The position numbers and the translations under genes were made by a program. The notes under the pieces were generated by a model that saw only the letters and a list, made by a program, of their open reading frames with translations, did not search any database and had not been told where the DNA came from. Source: Deltaproteobacteria bacterium (GTDB taxonomy: Bacteria > Desulfobacterota > Binatia > UBA12015). From it: 44,662 bases of DNA. The stretch covers positions 1-44,662 of the forward strand of contig VGTK01000022.1 of NCBI GenBank assembly GCA_016874715.1. Reading direction: 5' to 3'. Numbering within the stretch: the first letter of the stretch is position 1; each line of letters opens with the position of its first letter. This document shows positions 1 through 7,794 of this stretch, piece by piece.

Positions 1-130
1 CAAGCCGCGGCGGAACGCGTGCGAGCCGCCCAAGCCGCGGCGGAACGCGTGCGAGCCGCCCAAGCCGCGGCGGAACGCGTGCGAGCCGCCCAAGCCGCGG
101 CGGAACGCGTGCGAGCCGCCCAAGCCGCGG
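1..130. repeat. 30-bp tandem repeat array, cut by the left edge
   Basis: Four perfect 30-bp copies (1-30, 31-60, 61-90, 91-120) are followed by about 12 bases of a fifth. Each copy begins CAAGCCGCGGCGGAACGCGT. The array may extend beyond the window. It lies just downstream of the FtsX-like permease stop codon. Because the unit is 30 bases it stays open in all frames and would encode a ten-residue Ala/Arg-rich repeat on the plus strand. I see no start or ribosome site that makes it a gene. It could be the end of a repeat-coding gene lying to the left. Confidence 0.9.
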
Positions 131-152
131 CGCGACGATCGACAGCGACGAC

Positions 153-1466
153 TCAGACACGAGGCACGAGGTTCTGCGCGACATCGGTCGCATACGCGCG
201 GATAGCTGGAGCCAGGCCCGCGAGAGCACCGAGCGCAGTCATCGCGAGCGGCGCCCAGAGCATCGCCGGATGGAACGCGAGGATCTCGACGACGACCCCG
301 GTCTGCGCGCGAATGACGGCCGCGGCTGGTACCAGGATGGCCGCGAGGACGGCGAAGCCGAGAACGGCACCGCAGGCTGCGATCGCGATCGCCTCGCACA
401 CGACGACGGCGAGCACCCGCGAGCGTCCGGCACCGAGCGCGCGCAGGACGGCGATCTCGTGGCGGCGCTCGTTGATCGTGTTGTAGACGCAGGCGAAGAT
501 CGAACCTCCGGCGATCAGCACGACCAGGTAGGCGACCAGCGTGAGGATCCGCTGGACCCAGCCCAGCTTGTCGAGCAGATCCGCCATGACGCGCGCGATC
601 GGCCACGCCAGCGTCGCCACCTTTCCTTGACGGTTGATCGTCTGATTCAGGAGGAATCCGGCCTGTGGGCCCCGCAGCGCGAGCATGACCGCGCTGACCT
701 CCTTGTGCTCGTCGGGAATCGCCTCGCCGGCGCGAGCCTCGTAGGCCTCGCCGGTGCCGCGCAGCACGTGACCCGTCATGCGGTACACGCTCTCGATCGG
801 CACCCAGAAGACGCGATCGACGGGCGTCCCCGTCGGCTCGAGGACGCCGACCACCGTGAACACCTCGGGGTGCTGCGCAGTCTCCTCGTAGACCAGGCCG
901 TGGTAGGGATTGAACGTGCTGCCGAGGCCGAGGCCGGTGTCGCGCGCGGCAACGCTGCCGAGCACCGCTTCGCGCCGCTCGGGATCGAACGGCCGACCGC
1001 CGTCGCCGATCTCAAGACGACGCCCGGGACGCGGCTCGAATCGCGCGAAGAGATCCGACGTGGTGCCGACGATCCGATACCCGCGGTAGTTGTCGCCCAC
1101 CGCATACGGCACGGCGACCTCGACTCGAGGGTCCGCCGCGATCGCCCGATACAGCGACCACGGGATGTTGCCGGGCGAGGTCTCGAGGTGGAACACGCTG
1201 TTGAGCACGAGCTGCAGCTGGCTGCCGCGCGCCCCCAGAACCGCGTCGAACCCGCCGCTCCCGCCGGTGAAGGCAGCGTACGCCTGGCGGTCGAGGCTGA
1301 GAACGGCCATCACGAGCCCGACCGCACACGCGACCGAGCAGGCCGTCACGACCGTCGACAGCCGGTGACGCCAGAGGCTCCGTCGCACCATGGCGCGCAA
1401 CGACCCGACACGACCGGCGGTACGAAGGCGCGCCCGCTCGCCCTCCTCGCTCGCGCGCCGGATCAC
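153..1466 (-). CDS. FtsX-like ABC transporter permease (DUF3299-ABC-FtsX triad)
   Basis: The protein of 437 residues is an inner-membrane permease of the MacB/FtsX type. One membrane segment lies near residue 35, just after an RRSLWRHRLST motif typical of these permeases. A large extracytoplasmic domain follows, then three C-terminal membrane segments with the FtsX signature around INERRHEIAVLRALGA. I chose the GTG at 1466 because it overlaps the stop of the upstream ATPase by four bases (GTGA), the pattern used across this region; an ATG further in is also possible. It is the last gene of the long minus-strand cluster. In Pseudomonas aeruginosa the Zur-regulated PA4063-PA4066 operon has the same ATPase, permease and DUF3299 trio. 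The substrate is unknown; a role in zinc handling is inferred from context. Confidence 0.88.
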   Translation of the reverse strand: MIRRASEEGERARLRTAGRVGSLRAMVRRSLWRHRLSTVVTACSVACAVGLVMAVLSLDRQAYAAFTGGSGGFDAVLGARGSQLQLVLNSVFHLETSPGNIPWSLYRAIAADPRVEVAVPYAVGDNYRGYRIVGTTSDLFARFEPRPGRRLEIGDGGRPFDPERREAVLGSVAARDTGLGLGSTFNPYHGLVYEETAQHPEVFTVVGVLEPTGTPVDRVFWVPIESVYRMTGHVLRGTGEAYEARAGEAIPDEHKEVSAVMLALRGPQAGFLLNQTINRQGKVATLAWPIARVMADLLDKLGWVQRILTLVAYLVVLIAGGSIFACVYNTINERRHEIAVLRALGAGRSRVLAVVVCEAIAIAACGAVLGFAVLAAILVPAAAVIRAQTGVVVEILAFHPAMLWAPLAMTALGALAGLAPAIRAYATDVAQNLVPRV

Positions 1467-2194
1467 GGGGCCGCCGCCGCGCGCGGGCCGTCGCTTCCCA
1501 CCGGGCCGGGCCTCCCCTGCCCCGGCGGCCGCTCGGCGACGTTGAGAACCTCGAGGTCGCAGCACCGGTCGAAGCGCGCGAGAATCCGGTCGTCGTGGCT
1601 CACCAGCAGCAGCGCGGCGCCCGTCTCGGAGCAGACCTCCCGGATGAGGCGCACGGCGTTCTGCGCCGCGGCGGGGTCGAGGTTGCCGGTGGGCTCGTCG
1701 GCGAGAACCAGCGCCGGCCGCGCGGCGATCGCGCGCGCGATCGCCACGCGCTGCTGCTGGCCCACGGAGAGCTGGGACGGGTGGTGATGCGCGCGCGATC
1801 CGAGCTCCATGCGCTCGAGCAGCTCGCGAGCGCGCGAGACGTCGGCGCGTCCACCGAACGACATGCCGAGGACCACGTTCTCGAGCGCCGTGTACGCCTC
1901 GAGCAGGTTGAACGACTGGAACACGTAGCCGATGCAGGACGCGCGGATCCGATCGCGTTCCGCCTCGAATCGCCGCGACATCTCGCGTCCCGCGACGACG
2001 ATGCGTCCGGCATCCGCGGCGACAATCCCGGCGATCAGGTTCAGGAACGTCGTCTTGCCAGACCCGCTCGCCCCACGCAGCGCGACGTGCTCACCATGCT
2101 CGACCGAGAACTCGTCGACCTGGAGCACGACTCGGCGCATTCCCTCCGGCGTGCGGTAGCCTTTCTCGACGTCCGCGACCTCGAGAGACTTCAC
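1463..2194 (-). CDS. ABC transporter ATP-binding protein (LolD/MacB type)
   Basis: This 243-residue ATPase should energise the FtsX-like permease encoded next to it. Walker A reads GASGSGKTT, the Q-loop YVFQSFN, the signature LSVGQQQRVAIARA, Walker B LVLADEPTGNLD, and the H-loop SHD. The GTG start at 2194 overlaps the stop of the DUF3299 gene (GTGA), and its own stop overlaps the permease start the same way, so the three genes are probably translationally coupled. The length fits the LolD class. The C-terminal 25 or so residues are Gly/Pro-rich and not part of the fold. No zinc-specific feature is visible in the ATPase itself. Confidence 0.93.
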   Translation of the reverse strand: MKSLEVADVEKGYRTPEGMRRVVLQVDEFSVEHGEHVALRGASGSGKTTFLNLIAGIVAADAGRIVVAGREMSRRFEAERDRIRASCIGYVFQSFNLLEAYTALENVVLGMSFGGRADVSRARELLERMELGSRAHHHPSQLSVGQQQRVAIARAIAARPALVLADEPTGNLDPAAAQNAVRLIREVCSETGAALLLVSHDDRILARFDRCCDLEVLNVAERPPGQGRPGPVGSDGPRAAAAP

Positions 2195-2748
2195 GGGTCG
2201 CGCTCCACGCGATCCGCCGCGAGGCGATAGAGGCTGAGCACGATCCCCCCCGAGACCTCCTCGCCCACCGAGAGCCGCCCCGACACCCGCATCGGTTGCA
2301 GCAGGTCCAGCTGCACGCGCTCGCCGTCGCGCACGCGAACGAGAATCCACTGGTTCATCCGCGCGGATTCGCCGAAGCAGCAGTCGAGGTCGTTCTGCGC
2401 GAGCAGCAGGAAGGCCGAAACCCGATCACCGTCGACGTCCGCCGGCACCGCGAATCCGCGCACGCTGACGAGCTTGCCGTCGAGCGCCCGGACCGCGGCG
2501 GGCAGCGCCTCGCGCCGCTTCGCGAGAGCGTCGGCGGTCGCCCCCTCGAGCCCGCCGAGACCGGGATCGTCGTAGACGAAGTCTCCCAGCAGCTGCCAGC
2601 CGACGGGCTCGTAGCCGGGCGCGGCGGCGGTGGCCGTCGCGCGCCCCCCTTCAGCTCCTGCCACACCCGACGACGCAGACCCGAGCAGCGCGCCCAGAAC
2701 GGTCACGACCAGACCGACCGGAACCCGCACGCCCGACGGGTTCAGCAC
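2191..2748 (-). CDS. DUF3299 exported protein
   Basis: This protein of about 185 residues has an N-terminal hydrophobic segment (VGLVVTVLGALLGSASSG) followed by AGAEG, consistent with a signal peptide. The conserved part includes GFAVPADVDGDRVSAFLL and the DLDCCFGESARMNQW stretch, where a Cys-Cys pair sits in the DUF3299 core. Homologs occur beside FtsX-type ABC transporters, including PA4066 in the Zur regulon of Pseudomonas aeruginosa. I use the GTG at 2748, which overlaps the stop of the upstream FAD gene; a TTG at 2769 is in frame. It probably works in the periplasm with the ABC transporter. Biochemical function is unknown. Confidence 0.8.
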   Translation of the reverse strand: MLNPSGVRVPVGLVVTVLGALLGSASSGVAGAEGGRATATAAAPGYEPVGWQLLGDFVYDDPGLGGLEGATADALAKRREALPAAVRALDGKLVSVRGFAVPADVDGDRVSAFLLLAQNDLDCCFGESARMNQWILVRVRDGERVQLDLLQPMRVSGRLSVGEEVSGGIVLSLYRLAADRVERDP

Positions 2749-3887
2749 GCGCAGGAGTCGTCGCAGCAACTCAGATCCTCGAGGAACATCCCGGCAGTCC
2801 GGTACTCGTCGAGAGCGCCAGAGGAGAGACCGAGTCGCTGCGCGATCTCGCTCGCCACGACGGCGAAGCGCTGCCTGAACTTGTAGATGAAGCAGAAGAT
2901 GATCGCGCCATGGCGCACCTGCGGCCCGGCGAGAAACAGTCCCGGGGAGACGGTGGATTCGTCACGTGCCGAGAGGAGCACCGCGGAGGTCTCGGGATCC
3001 CGCTCGAAGTGCCCGCCCAGCAGGCTCAGGCTGCTCTCGAACCCGGTCGCGAGCAGCGGCTGATTCCTCGTGCGGAGGCCCCGGATTCCGACGCCGTCCA
3101 CCCGATACCCACCGGAGACGGCGTGAACGGCGCGCACCGGTCCGTCTCCGATCAGCGTGATGGGACGACCCGCGGCGAGGGCATCCCGCAGCCGCTCCTG
3201 CGTGCGCGGCGTCAAGGCACGGCTCGGATCGACCTGTGCGTACTTCCACGGCTCGGCCGGGTCGACGACCCGCGCCCGCCCGCCGTGCTCGACGACCTGC
3301 AGGGCCGCATCGATGCCGCTCTCGAGTCCTCCGATGATCACGTGATCACCGGCCCCGAGCGCCTCCCAGCCCTGCGCCAGCGACGTGTGCCGGCAGTGCT
3401 CCGCGCCCGGGAACCCGCCGAGCCGCGGGTACTGGAACTCGCCCGCCGCCCACACGACGAACCGCGCGGCGATGGAACGGCGGCGGGTCCGCACACGAAA
3501 GGGCCACGGCGCGCCCGCATCGTGCTCCAGGGAGACGACGTCGTGCCCACGCGAGAACGGGACGGCGAAGTGCTTCGCCACGGCGCGCAGGTGCTCCGCG
3601 TACTGCGCTCCGCTCGGATGCTCGGTCTGCAGCGCGAGCGCCGGCGACGTACGCGGCGCGATCGCGTTGAGATCGAGCAAGCCGAAGCCGTGCGCCGGAA
3701 ACGACGGCGTGAGAAAGCGCAGATGCCCGGGCCAACGCGCGAACGACGCCCCTACCCCGTGACGGTCGAGCACGACCATGCGCTCGACCCCGACCCTTCC
3801 CAGCGCGATCGCGACGCCGATCCCGGCCGGGCCCGCGCCCACGACGACGACGTCGTACCGCTCGCCGAGACGACCCGCTGCAGCCAT
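2742..3887 (-). CDS. FAD-dependent oxidoreductase with a Cys-rich C-terminal tail
   Basis: The 381-residue flavoprotein resembles flavin monooxygenase or thioredoxin-reductase-fold enzymes. An FAD Rossmann motif (VVVVGAGPAGIG) lies at residues 13-24, a second nucleotide-binding stretch (HVIIGGLESGIDAA) is mid-protein, and ATGFE comes near residue 283. The last nine residues are SCCDDSCAC, four cysteines in a metal-binding or redox-like arrangement. The ATG at 3887 is preferred because a perfect palindromic operator lies 32 bases upstream at 3919-3933; a TTG at 3923 would begin inside it. The substrate is unknown. The family is often annotated as pyridine nucleotide-disulfide oxidoreductase or N-hydroxylase. 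Its place between the S18 paralog and the DUF3299 triad suggests a zinc-limitation role. Confidence 0.82.
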   Translation of the reverse strand: MAAAGRLGERYDVVVVGAGPAGIGVAIALGRVGVERMVVLDRHGVGASFARWPGHLRFLTPSFPAHGFGLLDLNAIAPRTSPALALQTEHPSGAQYAEHLRAVAKHFAVPFSRGHDVVSLEHDAGAPWPFRVRTRRRSIAARFVVWAAGEFQYPRLGGFPGAEHCRHTSLAQGWEALGAGDHVIIGGLESGIDAALQVVEHGGRARVVDPAEPWKYAQVDPSRALTPRTQERLRDALAAGRPITLIGDGPVRAVHAVSGGYRVDGVGIRGLRTRNQPLLATGFESSLSLLGGHFERDPETSAVLLSARDESTVSPGLFLAGPQVRHGAIIFCFIYKFRQRFAVVASEIAQRLGLSSGALDEYRTAGMFLEDLSCCDDSCAC

Positions 3888-3918
3888 GCCTGCATGGGTA
3901 CCGCGCGCGCTTTCGTTT

Positions 3919-3933
3919 TGCAACTTAGTTGCA
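3919..3933. promoter_or_regulatory. Perfect 7-1-7 palindrome, candidate Zur/Fur-family operator
   Basis: TGCAACT-T-AGTTGCA is a perfect inverted repeat of seven bases around a central base, the geometry of Fur-family sites. It lies in the 60-base gap between the S18 paralog and the FAD gene transcribed leftward. A near copy occurs at 14026-14040. Assignment to Zur comes from the zinc-sparing genes around it, not from the sequence alone. Confidence 0.72.
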
Positions 3934-3947
3934 TTTACTGGGTGCCT

Positions 3948-4229
3948 TCACCGCTGCACGAAGGGCAGTAGCGCGAGATTCCGGGCACGCTTCAGCGCAC
4001 GCGTCAGGCGTCGCAGGTTCTTCGCCGAGGCACCGCTTCGTCGCCCAGGAACGATGCGACCCGACTCGTCGAGGAAGCGCGCGAGCTCGCGGACGTTGAG
4101 GTGGTGGATGACCACGCCCTTCGGCCCCGCGAAGGGATCGAGCTTCTTCCGGTGCGGACCGCGCGGCTGGCCCGATCTCGGGCGCCGCTCGTCGCCGCGC
4201 GGCGCGTGCTCTCTGGATGACGGTCTCAT
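3948..4229 (-). CDS. rpsR2: Cysteine-free ribosomal protein S18 paralog
   Basis: The 93-residue protein ends with the bS18 core: NVRELARFLDESGRIVPGR, then SGASAKNLRRLTRALKRARNLALLPF. Zinc-binding S18 proteins carry a Cys cluster just before this core; here that stretch reads HRKKLDPFAGPKG and the protein has no cysteine. It is therefore the C-minus type that can replace the zinc-bearing form when zinc is scarce, as known for Zur-controlled ribosomal paralogs. The ATG at 4229 is 23 bases after the upstream FAD gene, with GGGAGAG upstream. The symbol is provisional, since the main rpsR is not in the window. Confidence 0.93.
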   Translation of the reverse strand: MRPSSREHAPRGDERRPRSGQPRGPHRKKLDPFAGPKGVVIHHLNVRELARFLDESGRIVPGRRSGASAKNLRRLTRALKRARNLALLPFVQR

Positions 4230-4252
4230 GATCTGCACGTCTCTCCCTGCCG

Positions 4253-5425
4253 TCACGCAACGGCCGACATGCGCTCGACCGCGAGCCGAGCGCCGATGAT
4301 GTTGCGAGCCGCGGGTCCGACCTCGAGCTCCGCAAGCGGTCCGGTCACGTGGATGCCGTGCCCCCAGTGCAGCGTCGCGTCCACCACCGGGTAGCCGCAA
4401 TCCGCGCGCGGCAGGCCGAGCTCCCCGATCGCGCGATCCAGCCACGCGCCACCCGGTCGTGCCGGGTCGAAGCCCGTCGCGAGAACGACCAGATCCGTCG
4501 CCAGCGCCCCGTAGCCTTCCTCGAGGTCGAGGCAAACGCCCCCCGCCGGCAGCGGTCTCGCGTCCGACACCGAGGCGAAGCGCACGTCCAGCCGACCGTC
4601 CGCAACCTGTCGCCACAGCTCGCCTGAGATCGCAGGCGGGACCGAGCCACGATTGCGCTCGCGACGGATGATCGATCGGCGCCGGCCCAGATCACCCTCG
4701 CGCACGAAGGAGCCGAGGCAACCTCCGAACCAGCACGGGTGGGCGTCGAACTCCTCCTCGCGGAGCTCGTGGCGGGACAGCAGCGTGACACGGCCGGGCG
4801 CCTGGGCAGCGAGCGCGAGCGCGGTCTGCACCGCGCTGATGCCGCCCCCCACCACCACCGCTCTCGACCAGGGCGCGAGGCTCGCTCGGCAGAAGCCGCG
4901 CGCGAAGATGTGATCGATCCGGGCGCCCGCACGGCGCAGTCGGCGCGCCCAGTCGGGCCACGCCGGTCGCGTCGAGCCGATCGCCAGCACCACGCGGCGC
5001 GCCTCGAGCGCCCCCGCGTCGGTGTCGATGCGCAGTCCGCGGCCGACCGCGGTCAGGCGCCGTGCCCAGCCGCGTACCCGCAACGCGCGCAGCCCGCGCT
5101 CGCGCACGATCGTGTCGACGTGCGCGCGGAAGAGCTCGAGCGAAGGCTGATTTCGATAGGGTCCCGTGAAGCGCGCCAGCGAACGACCGCGGTCGCCGCG
5201 CGCGAACTCGTGCAGCGCGAACGGATGGTCACCCAGACAGTGCACGTCGGGCGAGCGCAGAAACTCCATACCGGTGTTGTGCGCGCAGCGGTACCATCGC
5301 GCGAGCGGCTCCGGGTCGGGATCGAGGACGCGCACGCGATCGGCGGCGACAGCACACCGGGTCGTGAGGAGCGAGCTGAGGTAGGTGCCGTGGACACCTC
5401 CCCCGACGACGAGCCAGTCGAGCAT
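4253..5425 (-). CDS. FAD/NAD(P)-binding oxidoreductase (lysine/ornithine N-hydroxylase-like fold)
   Basis: The 390-residue protein starts with an FAD motif (WLVVGGGVHGTYL, residues 4-16) and has a second dinucleotide motif (AVVVGGGISAVQTALAL, 189-205) and LVVLATGFDPARPG near 312-325. The arrangement and the FLRSPDVHCLGDHPFAL stretch resemble FAD/NAD(P)-binding proteins related to siderophore N-monooxygenases. The ATG at 5425 follows the WD40 stop by five bases, with AAGGTGA as ribosome site. The next gene is the S18 paralog. The reaction is unknown. A metallophore or redox role under zinc limitation is only a guess from the neighbourhood. Confidence 0.82.
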   Translation of the reverse strand: MLDWLVVGGGVHGTYLSSLLTTRCAVAADRVRVLDPDPEPLARWYRCAHNTGMEFLRSPDVHCLGDHPFALHEFARGDRGRSLARFTGPYRNQPSLELFRAHVDTIVRERGLRALRVRGWARRLTAVGRGLRIDTDAGALEARRVVLAIGSTRPAWPDWARRLRRAGARIDHIFARGFCRASLAPWSRAVVVGGGISAVQTALALAAQAPGRVTLLSRHELREEEFDAHPCWFGGCLGSFVREGDLGRRRSIIRRERNRGSVPPAISGELWRQVADGRLDVRFASVSDARPLPAGGVCLDLEEGYGALATDLVVLATGFDPARPGGAWLDRAIGELGLPRADCGYPVVDATLHWGHGIHVTGPLAELEVGPAARNIIGARLAVERMSAVA

Positions 5426-5430
5426 GACCG

Positions 5431-6501
5431 TCACCTTCGCGCGACCGACACCGTACGCCGCTTCGGCTCGGTGACGCCGGGAGACACGCGCACGGCGCCA
5501 TCCCGTGTTCCGACCGCCAGACCTGCCGTGCGGGCGTGGACGGCGAGGCACGAGGCCGGGCTGCCGAGGTCGACACTGGATACGGCGCTCCGCGAGCGCG
5601 CGGGCAGCCAGCTGCGCAACGTGCCGTCGAGCGCGGTCGTCACGAGTCCGACCCGACCGCCCGCGTCCACGAAGGCGGCGTCGGTGATCGTCGCCGCATG
5701 CCCTTCGAGAACCTTCGGCGTTCGGCCCGCCGGTCCGCGTCCCGCGAAGTCCCACAACGCCACGGCCCCGCCCGATGCGGTGGCGAGGCTCTGTGCGTCC
5801 GGTCGGAAGCGCAGCGTCCGCACCTTCGCCGGAAAGCCGCTCATCTCGAAGTCGCGTCCGCTCGCCAGGTGCCAGATGTGCACGCTCGCGTCCTGATTCC
5901 CCGTCGCGAGCCAGCGGCCGTCGGGACTCGGTGCGATCGCCAGGATCGAGCCCTTCCAGCGCAGCCGACGCAACGCGCGCACGCGCGTGGGGGAAAGCGC
6001 CTGGACACCGCCGTAGCAGCCCGACCACAGCACGCCGGGCTCCGGGCCCCATGCGATGTCGCTCACCGTGCTGTCGTGCTCGTGCACGACCGGCAGAGCC
6101 ACGCCGTCGGCATCGAAGAACCGCACGGCGCGCCCGATCGCCGCGGCGAACACGCGCCCGTCGGGCGCCCAGGCGACGCGCTCCACCCACCCCGGCCCCT
6201 CGTGGAGCACGTCCGTCACGTCGCGATCGAGACGGTGCCGCACGACCGCGCCGTCCTGTCCGCCGGTCACCACCGCGTCTCCCGTGGGCGTCCAGGCGAG
6301 AGCGAGCGCGCCACCCGCGTGCGGACGCGCGAGCACCCGACTGCCGCCGCCGCGGAGATCGACGATCACCACCTCGCCGCCGAGTGACGCGGCCGCGAGC
6401 CGCGTGCCGTCCGGCGAGAACGCGAGGGCACGCACGCAGTCCGCGAGGCGGACCAGGAAGGTCGCGGCCTCCGGCCGAAGCTCCTCGCTCACGCCAGACA
6501 T
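5431..6501 (-). CDS. WD40-repeat beta-propeller protein
   Basis: The 356-residue protein is made of WD40-like blades from near residue 18 to the end. Recurrent units such as ALAFSPDGTRLAAAS, ALAWTPTGDAVVTGGQDG, RVAWAPDGRVFAAA, AIAPSPDGRWLATGNQDASVHIW and TLRFRPDAQSLATAS mark about seven blades, enough for one propeller. There is no signal peptide or membrane segment, so it should be cytoplasmic. The ATG at 6501 overlaps the end of the COG0523 GTPase reading frame by 13 bases, so the two are co-translated. WD40 proteins usually act as binding platforms; a partner among the neighbouring GTPase or FAD proteins is plausible but unproven. Confidence 0.88.
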   Translation of the reverse strand: MSGVSEELRPEAATFLVRLADCVRALAFSPDGTRLAAASLGGEVVIVDLRGGGSRVLARPHAGGALALAWTPTGDAVVTGGQDGAVVRHRLDRDVTDVLHEGPGWVERVAWAPDGRVFAAAIGRAVRFFDADGVALPVVHEHDSTVSDIAWGPEPGVLWSGCYGGVQALSPTRVRALRRLRWKGSILAIAPSPDGRWLATGNQDASVHIWHLASGRDFEMSGFPAKVRTLRFRPDAQSLATASGGAVALWDFAGRGPAGRTPKVLEGHAATITDAAFVDAGGRVGLVTTALDGTLRSWLPARSRSAVSSVDLGSPASCLAVHARTAGLAVGTRDGAVRVSPGVTEPKRRTVSVARR

Positions 6502-7460
6502 CGCCGGAAGCCACCGACGAGATCGTCGCGATCGAGGTTTCGCCCGATGAAGGTGAGCCGGTTCACGCGCGGCGCACTCCCCCAGGGCCGGCCGACTGCG
6601 CCGTCGAACAGCATGTGCACGCCCTGGAAGACGAACTGCTCGTCCTGCCCGCGCATCGCGAGGATGCCCTTCATGCGGAAGATGTCGGTGCCCCGCTCGA
6701 CGAGCAGCGTCCGCACCCAGCCCTGGAAGCGCTTCTCGTCGAGGTCGCCCTCGACCTCGATGCCGACCGAGGTCACGCTCGCGTCGTGCTCGTGCGCGTC
6801 CTCGGTGAGCAGCTGGGGGTCGACGGCGAGCGCACGGTCGAGATCGAAGGCGCGGATCCCCACCACGGTCTCGGGATCCACCCGGCAGTGCGTCGTCCGC
6901 TAGAGTGTCGCGAACCGGTTCATCGCCCGGATGCGTCCTTCGAGGACCGCCAGATCCCCCGCCGGGACGAGGTCGGTCTTGTTGAGCAGGATCACGTCGG
7001 CGAACGCGATCTGCTCCTGGCACTCGGTGCTGTCGTCGAGGTGCAGCGCGACGTGCCGCGCGTCGACGACGGTCACCACGCCGTCGAGCGCGAGCTGCTC
7101 GCGAAGCTCCTCGTCGACGAAGAACGTCTGCACGACGGGCGCCGGATCGGCGAGCCCCGTGGTCTCGATGAGCACGTAGTCGAACCGGTCCTTGCGCTGC
7201 AGCAGCGTCCCCAGGATCCGGATCAGGTCGCCGCGCACGGTGCAGCAGATGCACCCGTTGTTCATCTCGAAGATCTCTTCGTCGGCGTCGATCACGATGT
7301 CGTTGTCGATGCCGACCTCGCCGAACTCGTTCTCGATGACGGCGATGCGCTTGCCGTGCTGCTCGACGAGGATGCGATTGAGGAGCGTCGTCTTGCCCGC
7401 GCCCAGATAGCCCGTCAGAACCGTGACTGGAACGCGCCCGTCGCCCTTCGGAGTCACCAT
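6489..7460 (-). pseudogene. COG0523 (CobW-type) GTPase interrupted by an in-frame TAG
   Basis: The frame covers 323 codons. Codons 1-186 give a full G domain: Walker [26 protein letters not shown], the metal motif NGCICCT, ETTGLADP, and NKTDL. Codon 187 (6900-6902) is TAG. Without any frame change, codons 188-323 continue as a normal CobW C-terminal domain (IRAFDLDRAL, DIFRMKGILAM, FQGVHMLFDG). Upstream and downstream genes are intact. The cause could be a point mutation (CAG to TAG is one change), a sequencing error, readthrough, or two separately made domains; a GTG at 6881 could restart but has no visible ribosome site. COG0523 GTPases with CxCC motifs deliver zinc or other metals to client proteins. 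Confidence 0.85.
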
Positions 7461-7485
7461 CTCGTTCGAACCTCCCTGCCTCTTT

Positions 7486-7794
7486 CTAGGCCCCCGAGGG
7501 GCCACCGGCGCCGCTCCCGGGCTCACCGCCGCCATCTCCGCACGCGAGGAGCCGTTCGACGTCGGAACGGGTCACCTCGAGCAGCGCGCGATGCAGCTTC
7601 CGCTGCTCGCTGCGACCGCCCTCGCGGAGCAGAGCGATCACGGTCTCGCGCGGCGGACATCCGGGCTCCGCGCACTCGAGCTCCCCGACCATCACCGTCA
7701 CCGCGTCACCGTCGACGAGCAGCTCGCGGACCCATTGCTTGACTTGCCGGGTGTGCGCGGACCGCGCCCCGACCGACTCGTCGTTCTTCAGCAT
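7486..7794 (-). CDS. Small conserved protein with ECAEPGCPPRET motif
   Basis: The 102-residue protein has a core of HTRQVKQWVRELLV, then VTVMVGELECAEPGCPPRETVIALL, then KLHRALLEVTRSDVERLL, and a Gly-rich tail. I have seen similar small proteins beside CobW-type GTPases but know no assigned function. The ATG at 7794 overlaps the end of the CbiQ-CbiO gene by seven bases, and the COG0523 gene follows 25 bases later. The two cysteines in CAEPGC could bind metal. It shares its layout with the divergent 98-residue protein at 10236-10532, which lacks the CxxPGC motif. Confidence 0.75.
   Translation of the reverse strand: MLKNDESVGARSAHTRQVKQWVRELLVDGDAVTVMVGELECAEPGCPPRETVIALLREGGRSEQRKLHRALLEVTRSDVERLLACGDGGGEPGSGAGGPSGA

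Noticed and set aside
1..130. CRISPR array
   Set aside because: The repeats are directly adjacent with no spacers, and no cas gene is present.
19..486. Plus-strand frame beginning in the 30-bp repeats
   Set aside because: After the repeats it runs antisense to the FtsX-like permease and has no ribosome site or conserved motif.
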